A DNA stretch of 64,000 nt from Massilia sp. Root335 (GTDB taxonomy: Bacteria; Pseudomonadota; Gammaproteobacteria; Burkholderiales; Burkholderiaceae_D): NCBI RefSeq assembly GCF_001425685.1, contig NZ_LMCY01000008.1, positions 321,161 through 385,160 on the forward strand. The letters are read 5' to 3'. A program made the position numbers and the translations under genes. Below are positions 40,115 through 48,772 of this stretch, piece after piece. Within the stretch, counting starts at the first letter, position 1. Every line of letters starts with the position of its first letter. Below the pieces are notes generated by a model. It was not told the DNA's origin and did no database searches. It was given only the letters and a program-made list of their open reading frames with translations.

Positions 40115-41365
40115 GTGAACCAACGCCGCATCCTGCTGGCCCTCTTCCTGATCTACTTCGTGTTCGCCATCCTGCTCAACAGCGTGGGCACGGTGATCCT
40201 CCAGGTCATCCACAACTACGGCGTCGACAAGGGCGCGGCCAGCGTGCTCGAAGGGTTCAAGGACCTGCCGATCGCGATCGTGTCCTTCCTCGTCGCGTCG
40301 ACCCTGCCGCGCTTCGGCTACAAGAAGGCGATGCTGCTGGCGCTGGCGATCGTCGCCGCCGCCACGCTGGCGATGCCGCTGATTCCCGCCTTCGCCACGG
40401 CCAAGCTGCTGTTCCTGTGCGTGGGCGTCGCGTTCGCGCTGGCGAAGGTGTCCGTGTACTCGACCATCGGCCTCGTCGCGCGCGACCGCAAGCATCATGC
40501 GGGCATCACGAACCTGCTGGAAGGCTTCTTCATGGTCGGCGTGCTGTCGGCGTACTGGATCTTCGGCTTCTTCATCGATTCCGACCATCCCGCCTCGACG
40601 AGCTGGCTGAACGTCTACTGGATCCTGTGCGCGCTGTGCGTGGCGACGTTCCTGCTCGTGCTGTCGACGTCCTTCGACGAGCACGGCGCGGCGCCGCCGC
40701 ACAGCCGCGGGCCGGCCGCGGACTTCGTCGAGATGCTGCGCCTGTTCGCCCGTCCGCTCGTGTGCGTGTTCGTGCTGACCGCGTTTTTATATGTGCTCGT
40801 CGAGCAGGCCGTCGGCACGTGGCTGCCGACGTTCAACAACGAGATCCTGAAACTGCCCGCCGCGATGAGCGTGCAGGTCACGAGCATCTACGCGGGCTGC
40901 CTCGCGGTGGGACGGCTGTCGGCGGGCGTCATCATGCGCCGCCTGAACTGGTATCCGGTGCTGACCGCGTGCATGCTGGCGATGGGCGCGACGGTGCTGC
41001 TCGCGTTGCCCCTCACGCACGGCGTCAAACTCGACCCCAACGTGACGTGGGCGACGGCGCCGGTGGCCGCGTTCCTGTTCCCGTTCATCGGCCTGTTCAT
41101 GGCGCCGATCTACCCGGGCATCAATTCCGTGATGCTCAGTTCTCTCCCGAAGCACCAGCACGCGCCGATGACGGGCCTGCTCGTGATCTTTTCGGCGCTG
41201 GGCGGCACCACCGGGTCGCTCATCACGGGGTATGTGTTCGGGCATTTCAACGGCCACTTCGCGTTCTACCTGACGCTCGTGCCGATCGTGCTGATGGTGG
41301 GGAGCCTGTATGCGTTCAAGCGGCAGGTGGAGAAAGTGGTGACGGAGGTGGCTGTTATGGCGTAG
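40115..41365 (+). CDS. MFS sugar permease of the GH65 locus
   Basis: The 416-residue major-facilitator protein has twelve predicted helices in two halves. It most resembles fucose/glucose-type (FHS) symporters (YFVFAILLNSVGTVILQVIH, LEGFKDLPIAIVSFLVAS, FIGLFMAPIYPGINSVMLSS). The start is GTG with GGAGAC eight bases upstream. It follows pgmB by 46 bp and is likely the inner-membrane importer for the disaccharide that enters through the TonB receptor. Its stop codon TAG is the first triplet of a family B inverted repeat. Confidence 0.88.
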   Translation: MNQRRILLALFLIYFVFAILLNSVGTVILQVIHNYGVDKGAASVLEGFKDLPIAIVSFLVASTLPRFGYKKAMLLALAIVAAATLAMPLIPAFATAKLLFLCVGVAFALAKVSVYSTIGLVARDRKHHAGITNLLEGFFMVGVLSAYWIFGFFIDSDHPASTSWLNVYWILCALCVATFLLVLSTSFDEHGAAPPHSRGPAADFVEMLRLFARPLVCVFVLTAFLYVLVEQAVGTWLPTFNNEILKLPAAMSVQVTSIYAGCLAVGRLSAGVIMRRLNWYPVLTACMLAMGATVLLALPLTHGVKLDPNVTWATAPVAAFLFPFIGLFMAPIYPGINSVMLSSLPKHQHAPMTGLLVIFSALGGTTGSLITGYVFGHFNGHFAFYLTLVPIVLMVGSLYAFKRQVEKVVTEVAVMA

Positions 41366-41436
41366 GGTGGGCGGCCCCCGCCCACCATGCGTGTGCGGCC
41401 CGCGAACGTTCGGTGGGCGCGGGGCGCCCACCCTAC
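41363..41436. repeat. Long inverted repeat, family B (paired copy carrying both stop codons)
   Basis: The arms TAGGGTGGGCG... and ...CGCCCACCCTA face each other and can form a long hairpin. TAG at the left end is the stop of the MFS gene, and TAG on the other strand at the right end is the stop of the LOV-GGDEF-EAL gene. The whole gap between the convergent genes is therefore the repeat. Other copies lie at 53591 and 56353. Confidence 0.85.
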
Positions 41437-43541
41437 TGGCAACCCGGATCGGCCTGCGCCGGCTCCGCGCTCTGCGCCAGCAGCAGCGCGCGAAAATCGC
41501 TGGCGCGCATCGGCTTGCCGATCAGGTATCCCTGCAGCACGTCGCATCCCGTCGAGCGGATCGCTTCCCGCTGCAGCTCCGTCTCGATGCCTTCGCAGAT
41601 CACGTCGAGCTTGAGCGACTTGGCGAAGGCGATCACGCCGTTGACGATGTCGAGGCAGCGCTGGTCCTGCCCGATCTCGCGCACGAAAGAGCGGTCGATC
41701 TTGATCGCGGTGATCGGCAGCTGGCGCAGGTACGACAGGTTCGAGTAGCCGGTGCCGAAGTCGTCGAGGGCGATGCGAAAGCCCACGCTCTGCAGTGAGC
41801 GCAGCACCAGCGCCGCCTTCTCGATGTCCTGCATCAGCATGCTCTCCGTGACTTCCAGCTTGATGCACTCGGCGTCCAGGCCGTAGCGCGCGACGATGTT
41901 CTTGAGCAGCGGCGGCAGGTTCTCGTCCGTCAGCTGGCGCGGCGAGACGTTCACCGCCATCCGCAGCCGGTAGCCCAGCAACTCCCATTCGCGCGCCTGG
42001 CGGCACGCTTCCTCGCACACCCAGGCGCCGACGGCGGTGATGGCGGGCGAGCCTTCCAGCATGGGCAGGAACAGGTCGGGGGCCAGCAGCCCGAGGCGCG
42101 GATGTTCCCAGCGCAGCAGCGCCTCGGCGCCGACGACGGCGCCGTTGGCGGCGCTGACCTGCGGCTGGTAGAACAGCACGAACTGGCGCCGTTCGAGGGC
42201 CGAGAACACGTCCTGGCGCAGCTCCAGGCGCTGCTTGAGCAGATGGCGCGCCTGCGGCGAGAACACGGCGAACGTGTGGCGGCCGTTGTCCTTCGCTTCG
42301 TACATGGCGGCGTCGGCGTTGTTGAGCAGTTCGTCGGCCGTGTAGTCGCTGCCGCTGCCGATCGCGATGCCGATGCTGCCGCCGATCGCCACGTGGTGGC
42401 CGTCGACCGGGATCGGGATGGCCAGCTGCTGCAGGACGGCCGCGGCCACCGCTTTCGCGCCTTCGGTATCCATGTCGTCGAGCACGAACACGAATTCGTC
42501 GCCGCTGATGCGCGCCACGGTGACGCCGCTGCTGGCGAGTCCGCCGAGGCGGCGCCCGATCTCCTGCAGCGCGGTGTCGCCGGCGCGGTGGCCGTGGGCG
42601 TCGTTGACTTCCTTGAAGTGGTCGAGGTCGACGAACAGCACGCCCACGTTGCGGTCTTCCTCGACCGAGCGCGCGAGCGCGTCGTCGAGTATGCGCAGGC
42701 AGCTGAAGCGGTTGTGCAAACCCGTCAGGCTGTCGTGCGTGGCCAGGTGCACGAGCCGCGTCTCGGCTTCCTTGCGCTCGGTGACGTCGGCAAAGAACAC
42801 GGTCAGGCCTTCGCGCGACGGGTAGGCGCGGACTTCGATCCACATGCCCAGCGGTTCGTAATAGCTCTCGCAGCTGGCGACTTCCTGCTCGTCCATCGCG
42901 CGCATATAGGTCTGGTAGAACGGGCCGTCGACCGCTTCCGGGAATTCGTCCCACATGCGCTTGCCGATCAGCTCTTCCGGGCGGCGCGAGATCGCGGCCG
43001 CGCCGCGCGCGTTGATGTAGGTGAAGCGCCAGTCGTGGTCGACCGAGAAGCAGCCGTCGGCAATGCTCTCCAGCATGGTGCTCAGGCGTTCGCGCGCCTG
43101 CACGGCCGCGCGCTGGGCTTCCACCACCTCCGTCACGTCCTGCAGGAATGCGACGAAGTGCGTGGGCGCGGCGCCGTCTTCGCTCACGGGAAACAGATGC
43201 ATGCGGCTCCAGAACAGGCTGCCGTCCTTGCGGTAGTTGCGCAGCAGGGCCGTGCAGATCTCGGCGTGTTCCACGCAATGGCGCATGCGTCCGATCTCGG
43301 GCTGGTCGCGGTCGTCGCGCTGCAGGAAGCGGCAGTTGCGGCCGACCACTTCGTGCGACAGGTAGCCCGTCAGCTTTTCGAAGGCGGGGTTGACGTAGGC
43401 GATCGGATTGTCCGGCAGGCTCGCGTCGGCAATGATGATGCCCGTGTTGCTGGCTTCGATCAGGCGCTTGAAGAACGGCACCGGCAGGTGCTCGATGTTT
43501 TCGAGGAGGGAGCGAACTTCTTCAGGAGAACAATTCTGCAT
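41433..43541 (-). CDS. LOV-PAS-GGDEF-EAL protein (possible blue-light c-di-GMP enzyme)
   Basis: The 702-residue soluble protein starts with a LOV-type PAS domain (about 25-140). It has AYVNPAFEKLTGY, the flavin-adduct motif GRNCRFLQ with Cys70, and NYRKDGSLFWSRM. A second PAS (about 150-270), a GGDEF domain with loop S346-GDEF350 and an EAL domain with E473-ALLRW, DDFGTGYSNL and CEGIE follow, all with catalytic residues kept. The LOV core lacks two usual flavin contacts: FWN is FWS (Ser112), and the signalling Gln before DVT is Leu133. Light sensing is therefore likely by family but may be altered. No neighbour gene suggests the output. Confidence 0.9.
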   Translation of the reverse strand: MQNCSPEEVRSLLENIEHLPVPFFKRLIEASNTGIIIADASLPDNPIAYVNPAFEKLTGYLSHEVVGRNCRFLQRDDRDQPEIGRMRHCVEHAEICTALLRNYRKDGSLFWSRMHLFPVSEDGAAPTHFVAFLQDVTEVVEAQRAAVQARERLSTMLESIADGCFSVDHDWRFTYINARGAAAISRRPEELIGKRMWDEFPEAVDGPFYQTYMRAMDEQEVASCESYYEPLGMWIEVRAYPSREGLTVFFADVTERKEAETRLVHLATHDSLTGLHNRFSCLRILDDALARSVEEDRNVGVLFVDLDHFKEVNDAHGHRAGDTALQEIGRRLGGLASSGVTVARISGDEFVFVLDDMDTEGAKAVAAAVLQQLAIPIPVDGHHVAIGGSIGIAIGSGSDYTADELLNNADAAMYEAKDNGRHTFAVFSPQARHLLKQRLELRQDVFSALERRQFVLFYQPQVSAANGAVVGAEALLRWEHPRLGLLAPDLFLPMLEGSPAITAVGAWVCEEACRQAREWELLGYRLRMAVNVSPRQLTDENLPPLLKNIVARYGLDAECIKLEVTESMLMQDIEKAALVLRSLQSVGFRIALDDFGTGYSNLSYLRQLPITAIKIDRSFVREIGQDQRCLDIVNGVIAFAKSLKLDVICEGIETELQREAIRSTGCDVLQGYLIGKPMRASDFRALLLAQSAEPAQADPGCQ

Positions 43542-43599
43542 GATCGTCTACCTTGACGCTGGACGTTGTCAGTGTAACGCCGCGTGCCGTCCGCGTGCA

Positions 43600-43618
43600 G
43601 CACGAAAGACAGTCGTGC
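43600..43618 (-). terminator. Weak hairpin after the uracil-glycosylase-like gene
   Basis: GCACGA-N7-TCGTGC lies 33 bp downstream of the minus-strand gene stop. It lacks a T-run. Confidence 0.3.
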
Positions 43619-43650
43619 TCGCCTTTGTTGCCGGGTGGCTGGAACCGGCG

Positions 43651-44448
43651 TCAGCCGATGCCCAGCGCGGCCATTTTCGCGCGCAGCGCGAGCCGGTCCG
43701 CATCGATCCGCGCGCCGTTCGTGCGGCTCGACAACGCGGCCCGGTCCTTGCGGCCAAGGAAGTAGGCGATGCGTTCCGCGTTGGCGCCGGACGGGTGCGG
43801 CATCCCGTGCAGGATGCGGTCGGGCGCAAGCACGCCGCGCCGCGCGAGCCAGTCGAGCGCGAGGCCGACCTTGGGGCCCAGCGGCACGTAGACGGCGTCG
43901 GGCAGGAGGCTCGCCTCGCGCGCGAAATAGTCGAGCAGCTGGGCTTGCAGCAGCGGGGTCGTCAGCATGTTCGGCGCCGCGCCGTTGTAGTTCTTCTGGT
44001 CGACGAAGACCGGGTGGCGCAGCACGGCCGTCACGTGCATCAGGTGCGCGTGCGCACCGAACAGCGAGGCGCAGCCGGCGATGCCGAGCCAGCGCTGCAG
44101 GCCCACGTGGTCGAGCAGGGCGACGAGGTTCGGGCGGATCGCGCCGCTGAACGCGCCGGTGTACTTGGCCGCGCGCAGCACCGCGTCCTGACTTGCGCCG
44201 AGCGCGAGCAGGCGGCGCGCCTCGCGCACGGCATTCTTCCACTGCACGAAGCCGGGCGAGATGCCGACCAGCACGACCCGCGCCGCGCGGTTCACGTAAT
44301 CGAACGGGATGTAGTGGGCGCTCAGGGCGCCGGCGCGCGCCAGCAGGAAGCCGTCGGGGATCTGCGCGGGTGTGGCGACGGCGTCCGGATCGGTGCCCTG
44401 GATGAGGTCGCGGAACGATGAAAACGTGGCAATGGTGCTTGAAAGCAT
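43651..44448 (-). CDS. Uracil-DNA glycosylase-like protein
   Basis: The 265-residue protein resembles the UDG superfamily in two spots: an early strand-loop VLVGISPGFVQWKNAVREAR (like the GxDPG water-activating loop) and a late HGMPHPSGANAERIAYF (like the HPS minor-groove loop). The catalytic Asp of classic motif I is absent: the loop is GISPG, not GQDPY or GEAPG. The rest has a hydrophobic core but no Fe-S cysteine pattern. It could be a distant glycosylase or a non-catalytic relative. The gene is monocistronic and diverges from the arabinose TonB receptor region. Confidence 0.55.
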   Translation of the reverse strand: MLSSTIATFSSFRDLIQGTDPDAVATPAQIPDGFLLARAGALSAHYIPFDYVNRAARVVLVGISPGFVQWKNAVREARRLLALGASQDAVLRAAKYTGAFSGAIRPNLVALLDHVGLQRWLGIAGCASLFGAHAHLMHVTAVLRHPVFVDQKNYNGAAPNMLTTPLLQAQLLDYFAREASLLPDAVYVPLGPKVGLALDWLARRGVLAPDRILHGMPHPSGANAERIAYFLGRKDRAALSSRTNGARIDADRLALRAKMAALGIG

Positions 44449-44473
44449 GATTTATGGGTATGCAACATGGGTC

Positions 44474-44487
44474 TGCAATCGATGTCA
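44474..44487. promoter_or_regulatory. LacI-type operator-like site before the arabinose TonB receptor
   Basis: TGCAATCGATGTCA differs from operator O2 at 35894 by one base. It lies 159 bp before the receptor start in the AT-rich divergent gap. Confidence 0.55.
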
Positions 44488-44520
44488 CAAAGCGTTGCGT
44501 CGTTTATGGATACGAAAAAT

Positions 44521-44550
44521 GATATCGAAGTTGCGGAAAAATTGATTGGA
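44521..44550 (+). promoter_or_regulatory. Composite element, copy 1 (arabinose receptor operon)
   Basis: GATATCGA, eight bases, then AAAAATTGATTGGA. The same two blocks with the same 8-bp gap occur at 51717-51746. The end of the element is 96 bp before the receptor ATG, versus 92 bp before the arabonate dehydratase ATG at the other copy. This fits a shared activator or repressor site. Confidence 0.7.
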
Positions 44551-44645
44551 TCGTTCTCACTCGAACGCCTAAGATTACCTTTAAGCATGCCAGTTCAGAA
44601 AGTGTGCCTCGCTTTCAGAAACATAACAATATTTAAAGGAGACGT

Positions 44646-47288
44646 ATGGAACCCATCGCATCGGGCCGGTTCGCGCCTGCACCCCGCACCTTCGCATTGC
44701 GCGGCACCGTTGCCGCACTCATGGGCATCGGTCTGTTGACGAGCGTTTCCGTACGCGCCCAGGACGCCGGCGCCGCCCAGGACGTCAACCAGGCCAGCGG
44801 CGCCAACGTCGTGGTCGTCAGCGGCCAGCGCCAGGCGGCGCAGAGCGCGCAGACGATCAAGAAGAACGCCGATCAGGTGCTCGATTCCATCGTCGCCGAC
44901 GACATCGGTAAATTCCCGGACAAGAACGTCGCCGAGATCCTCGGCCGCGTCACCGGCGTGCAGATCCTGCACAACAACGGCGAAGCCAGCAGCATCGTGA
45001 TCCGCGGCCTCGGCGGCGTGACCACCTTGATCAACGGCCGCGAAATGTTCACCGCGGCCAGCCGTTCGCTGGTGATGTCCGACGTGCCGGTCTCGATGCT
45101 GCAGCGCGTGGACGTGTATAAATCGCAGGGCGCCGACATGGTCGAAGGCGGTACGTCGGGCGTCATCGACGTGCGCACCTTCCGTCCGTTCGACTTCAAG
45201 GGCGAGCAGGTCGCCATCAACGCGCGTGCCGAGCACCGCGACAAGGCCGGCAAGACCGACCCGCAGATCGGCGGCCTGTGGTCGAACCGCTGGAAGACCA
45301 GCATCGGCGACGTCGGCCTGCTGGGCGGCCTGTCGTATCAGCGCGGCCGCTATTTCGACGAGGCCGCGTGGGCCGGCCAGCCGGCCACGTACACGGCCAA
45401 CGGCCAGACCGTGCAGGGCGCGGACGGCAACGGCCGCGTGATGACGACGGGCGACCGCAAGCGCCTGGCGGCGAACTTCTCGGCCCAGTGGCGCCCGAAC
45501 CGCGACATGCAGTTCTATGCCGAAGGCTTCGGCACCAAGATCGACCACGATTCGCAGAGTATCTTCTTCGTCGGCGGCCTGCCGGTGTACAGCCCGGCTT
45601 CGACCATCACGACGACCACCGAGGGCGGCAAGAACTACCTGTCCAGCGTCAGCAATCCGAGCGACACGTCGCTGGTGCTGAGCTCGACCCAGGCACGGCG
45701 CGACTGGTCGAAGGGCAGCCAGCTGGCTCTCGGCGGCATCTGGGACGCGTCGTCGACGATCCGCCTGTCGTCCGAACTGGTGCGCACGGTATCGACCTAT
45801 CGCCAGGAAAACCCGATCCTCGACTCGATCTACACCGCGCCCCACGCGGTCGTCGGCGGCGTGCGTGACGGCGGCGGCTACGTCGATTATCCGGGCACGG
45901 ACCTGACCGATCCGTCCAAGTGGACCATGATCGCGCTGTACGACAACCACAATCATTCGAACGGCTCGGCCAACGACTGGCGCGGCGACGTGACCTGGAC
46001 GCCGGAAGATGCCAGCCTGCTGAAGGAACTGAGCGGCGGCGTGCGCTGGGCCCAGCGCGATGCGTCGTATGCGCACGAACTGAACAACTACCGTCCGGCG
46101 ACGATCACCGGCCAGAACCCGGCCAGCGTCCCCGGCCTGTCGTGTGTCAGCCCGCAGTTGTACGGCAACTACGGCGTGAACCAGTACTACGCTTCGTGCT
46201 ATGAATACCTGCTGAACAACACGTCCACCGTGCGCCAGGCGATCCTCGGTACGCCGAACGGCCTGCCGGACGATCCGCTGTCGTATTACACGGACCGCGA
46301 GACGACGGAAGCCATCTACGGCAAGGCCAAGATCGGCTTCGATGCCTGGAGCGTGCCGGTCGAAGGTACCGTCGGCGTGCGCGTCGTGAACACCAAGCAG
46401 AGTGTCAATGGCAACTCGCGTGCCGGTACGGGCGTGGTCACGCCGGTGTCGGTCTCGTCCAGCAACACGGATGTGCTGCCGAGCCTGAACGTGCGCGCCA
46501 ACTTCCGCGACGACCTGGTCGGCCGCATCGTGGCCGGCAAGGCGATCGAACGCGCCGCGTTCGGCGACTACAACCCGGGCGTCGTGCTCGGTTCCGTCAC
46601 CACCACCAACGGCAATCCGCCGGGCGGCACCGGCGGCAACCCGAACCTGAAGCCGCAGGAAGCCCGCAACCTGGACGTGGCGCTGGAGTGGTATTTCTCG
46701 AAGGACGGTTCGGTGACCGGTACGGCCTTCCAGCACGACTTCAAGAACTACATCCGCCACAAGACGACGACGGAAACGATCAACGGCCAGGCCTACCTGA
46801 TGGACCGTCCGTACAACACGGACACGGCCAAGCTGTACGGCTTCGAAGGTGCTTACCAGCAGTTCTTCTCCTTCCTGCCGGGCTGGATGAGCGGCCTGGG
46901 CGTGCAGGCGAACTTCACCTTCATGAACGGCGGCATGACCGAGCCGGACGGCAGCCGCAACACGTTCCCTGGCATGTCCAAGAAGGCCTATAACCTGGTC
47001 GGCCTGTACGAGCGCGGTCCGTGGTCGGCACGCCTGGCCTACAGCTGGCGCGATTCGTTCGTGGACACGTACAACTACCGCGGCCTGGGCATGAACCTGA
47101 TCGTCGAACCGATCAAGACGCTGGACGCTTCGCTCTCGTACAAGATCACGGACAGCCTGACGGCAACCCTGGACGGCAGCAACCTGCTGGACCAGGCCTA
47201 CCACGACTACCACGGCACCCCGTTGCTGCCGCGTGACGTGCGCCGTTATGACCGCGTCGTCGGCTTTGCGCTGCGTTGGAAACACTGA
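44646..47288 (+). CDS. TonB-dependent receptor of the arabinan/arabinose locus
   Basis: The 880-residue outer-membrane transporter has a signal peptide (about 1-38, ending VRA-Q), a TonB-box-like NVVVVSGQR, a plug domain (KNADQVLDSIVADDIGKFPD, NVAEILGRVTGVQI, VDVYKSQGADMVEGGTSGVI) and a long barrel. This plug wording is typical of the Caulobacter/Xanthomonas-type carbohydrate receptors found in polysaccharide loci. AAGGAG precedes the ATG. It heads a unit with a GPH symporter, GH43, mutarotase and lactonase, so its ligand is probably arabinan fragments; this is inference. The C-terminus is RWKH rather than the usual aromatic residue. Confidence 0.9.
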   Translation: MEPIASGRFAPAPRTFALRGTVAALMGIGLLTSVSVRAQDAGAAQDVNQASGANVVVVSGQRQAAQSAQTIKKNADQVLDSIVADDIGKFPDKNVAEILGRVTGVQILHNNGEASSIVIRGLGGVTTLINGREMFTAASRSLVMSDVPVSMLQRVDVYKSQGADMVEGGTSGVIDVRTFRPFDFKGEQVAINARAEHRDKAGKTDPQIGGLWSNRWKTSIGDVGLLGGLSYQRGRYFDEAAWAGQPATYTANGQTVQGADGNGRVMTTGDRKRLAANFSAQWRPNRDMQFYAEGFGTKIDHDSQSIFFVGGLPVYSPASTITTTTEGGKNYLSSVSNPSDTSLVLSSTQARRDWSKGSQLALGGIWDASSTIRLSSELVRTVSTYRQENPILDSIYTAPHAVVGGVRDGGGYVDYPGTDLTDPSKWTMIALYDNHNHSNGSANDWRGDVTWTPEDASLLKELSGGVRWAQRDASYAHELNNYRPATITGQNPASVPGLSCVSPQLYGNYGVNQYYASCYEYLLNNTSTVRQAILGTPNGLPDDPLSYYTDRETTEAIYGKAKIGFDAWSVPVEGTVGVRVVNTKQSVNGNSRAGTGVVTPVSVSSSNTDVLPSLNVRANFRDDLVGRIVAGKAIERAAFGDYNPGVVLGSVTTTNGNPPGGTGGNPNLKPQEARNLDVALEWYFSKDGSVTGTAFQHDFKNYIRHKTTTETINGQAYLMDRPYNTDTAKLYGFEGAYQQFFSFLPGWMSGLGVQANFTFMNGGMTEPDGSRNTFPGMSKKAYNLVGLYERGPWSARLAYSWRDSFVDTYNYRGLGMNLIVEPIKTLDASLSYKITDSLTATLDGSNLLDQAYHDYHGTPLLPRDVRRYDRVVGFALRWKH

Positions 47289-47317
47289 TCCAGGTTTCTG
47301 ATCGATAGGCAATAATG

Positions 47318-47352
47318 AGGGTGCTGCCCGGGGAAACTCCGCGTAGCACCCT
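47318..47352 (+). terminator. Hairpin between the receptor and the GPH transporter genes
   Basis: The perfect 8-bp stem AGGGTGCT/AGCACCCT with a 19-nt GC-rich loop lies 29 bp after the receptor stop and 22 bp before the next start. There is no T-run. It may cause partial termination or protect the receptor mRNA 3' end, giving more receptor than transporter. Confidence 0.55.
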
Positions 47353-47374
47353 GTTCGTTTGGAAGGAAGTCCGC

Positions 47375-48715
47375 ATGCATACCCAGAAACTCTCCACTCT
47401 CGAAAAAGTGGGCTTCGGCGCCGGCGACATGGCGCTCAACGTGGTGATCTCGTCGATGATGCTGATCATCACCTTCTTCTACACGGACGTCTATGGACTC
47501 AAGACGACCGACCTCGCGCTGCTGTTCGTGCTGGTCAAGTTCGTGGGCGCGTGTTCCGACCTCGTCGTCGGCCAGATGACGGATACGTTCCTGAGCCGCT
47601 GGGGCCGCTATCGTCCCTATCTGCTGTTCCTCGCCGTACCCTACGGCCTTTCCGTGTTCGCCGTCTTCAGCACGCCGGACTGGGGCTATGACGCCAAGCT
47701 CGTGTGGGCGTATTCCACGTACATCCTGATGACGCTGATGACGTCGGGCGTGGGCGTGCCGTACATTTCGCTGATCAGCGGCCTGACGAGCGATCCGCAG
47801 GAGCGCCTGTCCGCCAACGGTTATCGCCTGTTCCTCGCCAAGGTCGGCGCGTTCATGGTGACGATCGTCGTGCCGATCCTCGCGCAGCGCTGGGGCAACG
47901 GCAGCCAGGCCGCCGGCTACCAGGCGGCGATGGCCCTGATGGCCCTGCTGGGCGTCGTGCTGTTCCTGTTCACGTTCTTCACGACGACGGAGCGCGTCGT
48001 CTACAAGACCCGCCGCCAGCCGTTGCTGGAACAGATCCAGGTGCTGGCGCAGAACGACCAGTGGCTGATCCTGTGCGCCGTCTGCGTGACGGGCACCATC
48101 GGCTACGTGATCCGCGGTTCCGTCGCGATCTATTACGCCAAGTATTACCTGCACGGCGACACGGCGACGGTGTCGGCGTTCCTGTCGACGGGCGTCGCGG
48201 CCGCCATCATCGCGATGGTGATCTCCACGTGGGTGACCAAGTTCTATTGCAAGGTAAAACTGTTCCGCTATACCCAGCTGATGGTGGCGGTGCTGTCCGT
48301 GATGATTTATTTCATGGTCAAGCCGGGCGACACGGCGCTGGCATTCTTCCTGTACTTCCTGCTGTCGCTCGTCGTCGACCTGCACGCCCCCGTGTTCTGG
48401 TCGGCGATCGCCGAGACCATCGACTACGGCCAGGTCAAGACGGGCAAGCGCGTGTCCGGCTTCGCGTTCGGCGGCATCTCGGTCGCGCAAAAGGCCGGCA
48501 TGGGCATCGCGGGCGGCCTCGTGGGCCTGCTGCTGAATTATTTCCACTACCAGCCGAACCAGGAACAGGGCGCGCTGGCGCTGCACGGCATTGCGCTGAT
48601 GCTGTCCGTGATCCCGGGGTTCTTCCACTTCCTGATGGGGGCGCTGATGTTCAAGTACCGCATCAGCGATGAGTATTACTCGACCGTCAAGGAAGACCTC
48701 CGCGCCAGCGCGTGA
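47375..48715 (+). CDS. GPH-family sugar/cation symporter
   Basis: The 446-residue inner-membrane protein belongs to the glycoside-pentoside-hexuronide family. It has KVGFGAGDMALNVVISSMML at the start, DLVVGQMTDTFLSRWGRYRP (the family DxxxGxxxDxxxxxxGxxRP signature) and about twelve helices. Family members carry pentosides such as arabinosides and xylosides. The context between an arabinan receptor and an intracellular GH43 supports arabinose or arabino-oligosaccharides as cargo. The start at 47375 follows GGAAGG. Confidence 0.92.
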   Translation: MHTQKLSTLEKVGFGAGDMALNVVISSMMLIITFFYTDVYGLKTTDLALLFVLVKFVGACSDLVVGQMTDTFLSRWGRYRPYLLFLAVPYGLSVFAVFSTPDWGYDAKLVWAYSTYILMTLMTSGVGVPYISLISGLTSDPQERLSANGYRLFLAKVGAFMVTIVVPILAQRWGNGSQAAGYQAAMALMALLGVVLFLFTFFTTTERVVYKTRRQPLLEQIQVLAQNDQWLILCAVCVTGTIGYVIRGSVAIYYAKYYLHGDTATVSAFLSTGVAAAIIAMVISTWVTKFYCKVKLFRYTQLMVAVLSVMIYFMVKPGDTALAFFLYFLLSLVVDLHAPVFWSAIAETIDYGQVKTGKRVSGFAFGGISVAQKAGMGIAGGLVGLLLNYFHYQPNQEQGALALHGIALMLSVIPGFFHFLMGALMFKYRISDEYYSTVKEDLRASA

Positions 48716-48747
48716 AACTTGGGCCCCCGCCTGCGCGGGGGCGACGT
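48716..48747. repeat. Inverted repeat, family A (single arm)
   Basis: This is one copy of the AACTTGGG-CCCCCGCCTGCGCGGGGG-CGACG unit, directly after the symporter stop. By itself it forms a short hairpin. It sits inside the operon, 26 bp before the GH43 gene. Confidence 0.85.
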
Positions 48748-48772
48748 ATCAAATGTAACCCTCGAGACGACG

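Noticed and set aside
44542..44575. TTGATT in the composite element as a -35 box
   Set aside because: No -10 hexamer occurs at 16-19 bp in either copy; the nearest candidates are 20-22 bp away. The block is better seen as a regulator site.
48719..48772. N-terminal extension of the GH43 protein beginning MGPRLRGGD
   Set aside because: These codons lie in the family A repeat. The true start is at 48773, just before the conserved N-terminus.
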